Below are positions 14,096 to 15,807 of a stretch of DNA of 15,807 nucleotides, in pieces (position 1 is the stretch's first letter; every line of letters begins with the position of its first letter). The DNA comes from Gammaproteobacteria bacterium (GTDB lineage Bacteria; Pseudomonadota; Gammaproteobacteria; Pseudomonadales; Azotimanducaceae_A), in assembly GCA_028819775.1 (NCBI GenBank), contig JAPPKV010000317.1, forward strand, positions 1 through 15,807, read 5' to 3'. The notes beneath the pieces were generated by a model. The model had not been told where the DNA came from and ran no database searches. It saw only the letters and a program-made list of their open reading frames with translations. The translations under genes were made by a program, and so were the position numbers.

Positions 14096-15025
14096 ATGCC
14101 CAACCGGAAGATCTGGCGGGACGGTGAGTTTATCGCCTGGGAAGACGCCACCGTGCACGTGCTGGCGCAGAGCCTGCAGCGCGGGTCGCTGGCCTTCGAC
14201 TACATCAGTGTTCACGAAGCCCGCCGCGGTACCGCGATCTTCCGCCTGCGCGATCACATCGAACGCTTGGAAACGACCTGCCGGATTGTCGGCCTGCCGC
14301 TCGAGTACGCGGTCGACGAGCTTGTGGATGCGTGCGCCGAGACGGTACGCCGCAACCCCGGCGTCAAGTCCGTCAAGATCAGCGCGCTGATGCCTTCCGT
14401 CGAAGCGGAATTGATCCCTGAGAATCCCCATGTCGCGGTGTTCATCGCGGCCTACGACAGCGACCGGGATTTCCCCTCCCCCAACGCCGACCTGAGACGT
14501 CGGCGACGGCAAGCCGTGTCCCTGAAGATCGAGCGCGAGAAATCGGGACGCCGGGAGGACATCATCCCGCCCCACGCCAAGGTGGCCGCCAACTACACCG
14601 CCGCCATGACCGCGAAGTGGCGGGCCCGGAACGAGGGATTCGACGATATCGTACTGCTCGACGAGCACGGTAATCTCACCGAGGGCCCCACCGCCAACCT
14701 CTTCCTGGTCGGTGCCGACGGCAATCTCGCGACACCGCCTGCCAGCAAGGTCCTGCTCGGCATCACCCGCGACTCGATCATCGCGCTCGCGCCGGCGGTC
14801 GGTCGACAATGTGTGGAACGCGACATCGCGGTCGACGAGTTGGGCAGCGCCCCCGAGGTCTTTCTCTCCGGGACCTCAGCCGGCGTGTGGCCGGTCGTAA
14901 GCATTGACGGTAACCAGGTACGCGACGGGCGAATCGGGCCCGCCACATCGCAACTGAGGGACAAATACCGTGCGGTGGTGCTGGGTGCCGAGCCCGCGTT
15001 CGAGCACTGGCTCCACTACGTGTGA
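14096..15025 (+). CDS. Class IV PLP-dependent aminotransferase (branched-chain / D-amino-acid type)
   Basis: Cytoplasmic fold-type IV PLP enzyme that transfers amino groups between amino and 2-oxo acids. The Schiff-base lysine is Lys162 in PPHAKVAANY. The conserved Glu196 is in LTEGPTANLFLV, and GITRDSI and EVFLSGTSAGVWPV supply the cofactor-phosphate and substrate-loop motifs. The C-terminus (LRDKY ... HWLHYV) resembles branched-chain aminotransferases. The N-terminal substrate region reads LQRGSLAFDYISVHEARRG where branched-chain enzymes usually have a YG-FEGIR-like motif, so substrate preference is uncertain. I chose ATG 14096, giving MPNRKIWRDGEFIAW. The open frame upstream to TTG 14060 is not family-like. 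The 309 residues are typical. It lies 127 bp after the receptor. A D-amino-acid transaminase role would suit the nearby dgcNA genes but is not proven. Confidence 0.87.
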   Translation: MPNRKIWRDGEFIAWEDATVHVLAQSLQRGSLAFDYISVHEARRGTAIFRLRDHIERLETTCRIVGLPLEYAVDELVDACAETVRRNPGVKSVKISALMPSVEAELIPENPHVAVFIAAYDSDRDFPSPNADLRRRRRQAVSLKIEREKSGRREDIIPPHAKVAANYTAAMTAKWRARNEGFDDIVLLDEHGNLTEGPTANLFLVGADGNLATPPASKVLLGITRDSIIALAPAVGRQCVERDIAVDELGSAPEVFLSGTSAGVWPVVSIDGNQVRDGRIGPATSQLRDKYRAVVLGAEPAFEHWLHYV

Positions 15026-15029
15026 TACG

Positions 15030-15091
15030 TCAGCACGGCCCGACGCGCCGACGTGCCAATCCCCGGCGTATCAGCGAAGTCGTCATTTCAC
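15030..15091 (-). pseudogene. Deletion remnant of the cassette nucleotidyltransferase (copy 2)
   Basis: After the second small-protein gene the coupled GTGA junction is kept (15091-15088), but that GTG frame stops two codons later. A second frame ends SLIRRGLARRRVGPC-stop at 15030, which aligns with the tail TIRRELARRRDEPR-stop of the intact enzyme at 7927. The stretch from start to stop is 62 nt against 474 nt in copy 1, so about 412 nt, including all catalytic residues, are missing and the frame is shifted. Confidence 0.75.
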
Positions 15092-15330
15092 GTCGGACGG
15101 CGGTCTCGGACGATCTTGATGGGCCAGTCACGCCGGGGGGTAGCCCGAGTCTCCCTGCCGGCAACAGCCCAGCACGTCTCGGTGATGTCAGTGACCATCG
15201 CGAGCCGTTGCTCCACCGACAGATCGGCGAGAAACTCCTCCTCCGGATGCTCTCCGGCACGATACGCGCGAATCGGCCAGTCCCGACGAGCTGCGCGTCG
15301 GGCCTGCCGATCAGGATCGTCGCGTGGCAT
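15088..15330 (-). CDS. Small conserved protein of unknown function (copy 2, enzyme partner lost)
   Basis: An 80-residue paralogue of the protein at 8397-8639, identical at about 58 of 80 positions by my alignment. It keeps DRQARRAARRDWPIRAYR, LADLSVE, TETCWAVA and PRRDWP-KIVR. The frame is intact although its nucleotidyltransferase partner is reduced to a remnant. A start three codons earlier (15339) is possible, but the ATG at 15330 matches copy 1 and gives equal length. Its promoter region is also conserved. As a solitary survivor it resembles an orphan antitoxin, kept for immunity to the related module or not yet eroded. This reading is inference. Confidence 0.7.
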   Translation of the reverse strand: MPRDDPDRQARRAARRDWPIRAYRAGEHPEEEFLADLSVEQRLAMVTDITETCWAVAGRETRATPRRDWPIKIVRDRRPT

Positions 15331-15337
15331 GTCCTGC

Positions 15338-15365
15338 ACCTTAGCGCTAGCGACCGGGTTGTCAA
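15338..15365 (-). promoter_or_regulatory. Promoter of cassette copy 2 (TTGACA-16-TAAGGT), possibly leaderless
   Basis: On the minus strand TTGACA (15365-15360), a 16-bp spacer and TAAGGT (15343-15338) precede the ATG at 15330 by 7 nt. The spacer next to the -10 holds the palindrome TAGCGCTA, nearly kept in copy 1 as CAGCGCTA on the same strand, a possible operator. Confidence 0.6.
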
Positions 15366-15551
15366 CGCCAAGGTACTCGACGAGTGGCCCTCATCGGCAG
15401 CCTGGCACCGCCGTTGGACTGCGAACTCGGCAGCCCCATGCCATTCTGTCCCTCGCCGGCGGGGATCGAGGCGAAACATCCCGTAAGGTTTCGGTAAGCA
15501 TTCTCACTAAGTCTGGCGGGAGTCACAAACCGGAGTTTTGGGAGGGGAAGG
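15366..15551. other. Intergenic region before the second TonB receptor
   Basis: I see no gene in these 186 bp. GGAGGGG (15541-15547) is the ribosome site of the next gene and resembles the purine tract before the first receptor. No convincing sigma-70 promoter is visible. A promoter for the nearby ECF sigma factor could lie here, but its consensus is not known to me. Confidence 0.4.
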
Positions 15552-15807
15552 GTGACAACGATAACGATGCAAGACGATTGCTTGTGGGCCAGATTGGTCC
15601 GCGTTATCGGGATATTGATTGTTGCCATTGCGTTGCCGGCGGCGGCGCAAGGCGAGGAAGGGGACGCCGATACATCCGCCGACGATGACGACGTCGACGT
15701 GGTGATCGTCACGGGCACGCGTCTGAAGGGCGTCGATCCGGCGTCGCCGCGTATCACGATTACCAGCGAGCAGATCGAACGCGGCGGCTATGCGAGCATC
15801 GAGGACG
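15552..15807 (+). CDS. TonB-dependent receptor, N-terminal part (runs off window)
   Basis: Start of a second outer-membrane TonB-dependent receptor; 85 codons are present. A signal peptide (LVRVIGILIVAIALPAAAQG) is followed by a short acidic linker (DADTSADDDDVDV), a TonB-box-like VIVTGTRLKG and the beginning of the plug (ITITSEQIERGGYASIED). Unlike the receptor at 10594 it has no STN domain, so it should transport without signalling to FecR. The GTG at 15552 is 4 nt after GGAGGGG; an in-frame ATG at 15567 is the alternative, about 20 nt from that site. It could be a target of the upstream ECF sigma factor. The ligand is unknown. Confidence 0.85.
   Translation, partial: MTTITMQDDCLWARLVRVIGILIVAIALPAAAQGEEGDADTSADDDDVDVVIVTGTRLKGVDPASPRITITSEQIERGGYASIED

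Overview
The window is GC-rich, densely coded DNA from a Gram-negative bacterium. Two TonB-dependent outer-membrane receptors, a FecI/FecR-type trans-envelope signalling pair and a periplasmic peptide-binding protein show the double membrane. The protein styles (receptors with a VVTG[ST]R box after an acidic linker, a secreted tannase-family esterase, a DgcN/DgcA pair) point to a proteobacterium, most likely a gammaproteobacterium and perhaps marine or host-associated. The lineage is an inference from protein families only.

Layout. 1-2017 (minus) is a family-5 ABC-transporter substrate-binding protein that runs off the left edge; its frame continues through a block of three back-to-back hairpins at 14-78. 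Divergent from it, 2201-3673 (plus) encodes a secreted tannase/feruloyl-esterase-family hydrolase. 3716-4891 (minus) is an orphan AAA_14/DUF4143 ATPase. Divergent again, 4988-6954 (plus) is a translationally coupled pair, DUF1611 protein plus enolase-superfamily racemase. I read this pair as dgcN-dgcA: D-glutamate is N-acetylated, then racemised to N-acetyl-L-glutamate. It is followed by an unrecognised exported protein (7109-7798). A convergent two-gene cassette on the minus strand (8639 to 7927) holds an 80-residue protein of unknown function and a minimal nucleotidyltransferase. From 8794 the plus strand carries an ECF sigma factor, a FecR-like anti-sigma factor and an STN-containing TonB receptor (10594-13968), then a class IV PLP aminotransferase (14096-15025). 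A second copy of the small-protein cassette follows on the minus strand (15330 to 15030) with its nucleotidyltransferase almost entirely deleted. A second TonB receptor without an STN domain begins at 15552 and leaves the window.

How the parts fit. The sigma factor, FecR and STN receptor form a classical cell-surface signalling circuit: substrate binding at the receptor is relayed through the periplasm to release the sigma factor. The peptide-binding protein, DgcN/DgcA and the aminotransferase would suit scavenging of D-amino-acid-containing peptides or peptidoglycan fragments, but that link is inferred from proximity. The most unusual material is the duplicated small-protein/nucleotidyltransferase cassette. 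Both copies keep a matching promoter (TTGACA, 16 bp, TAAGGT) placed so close to the ATG that the mRNA may be leaderless, while the second copy has lost its enzyme. No tRNA, rRNA, CRISPR array or transposase was seen.
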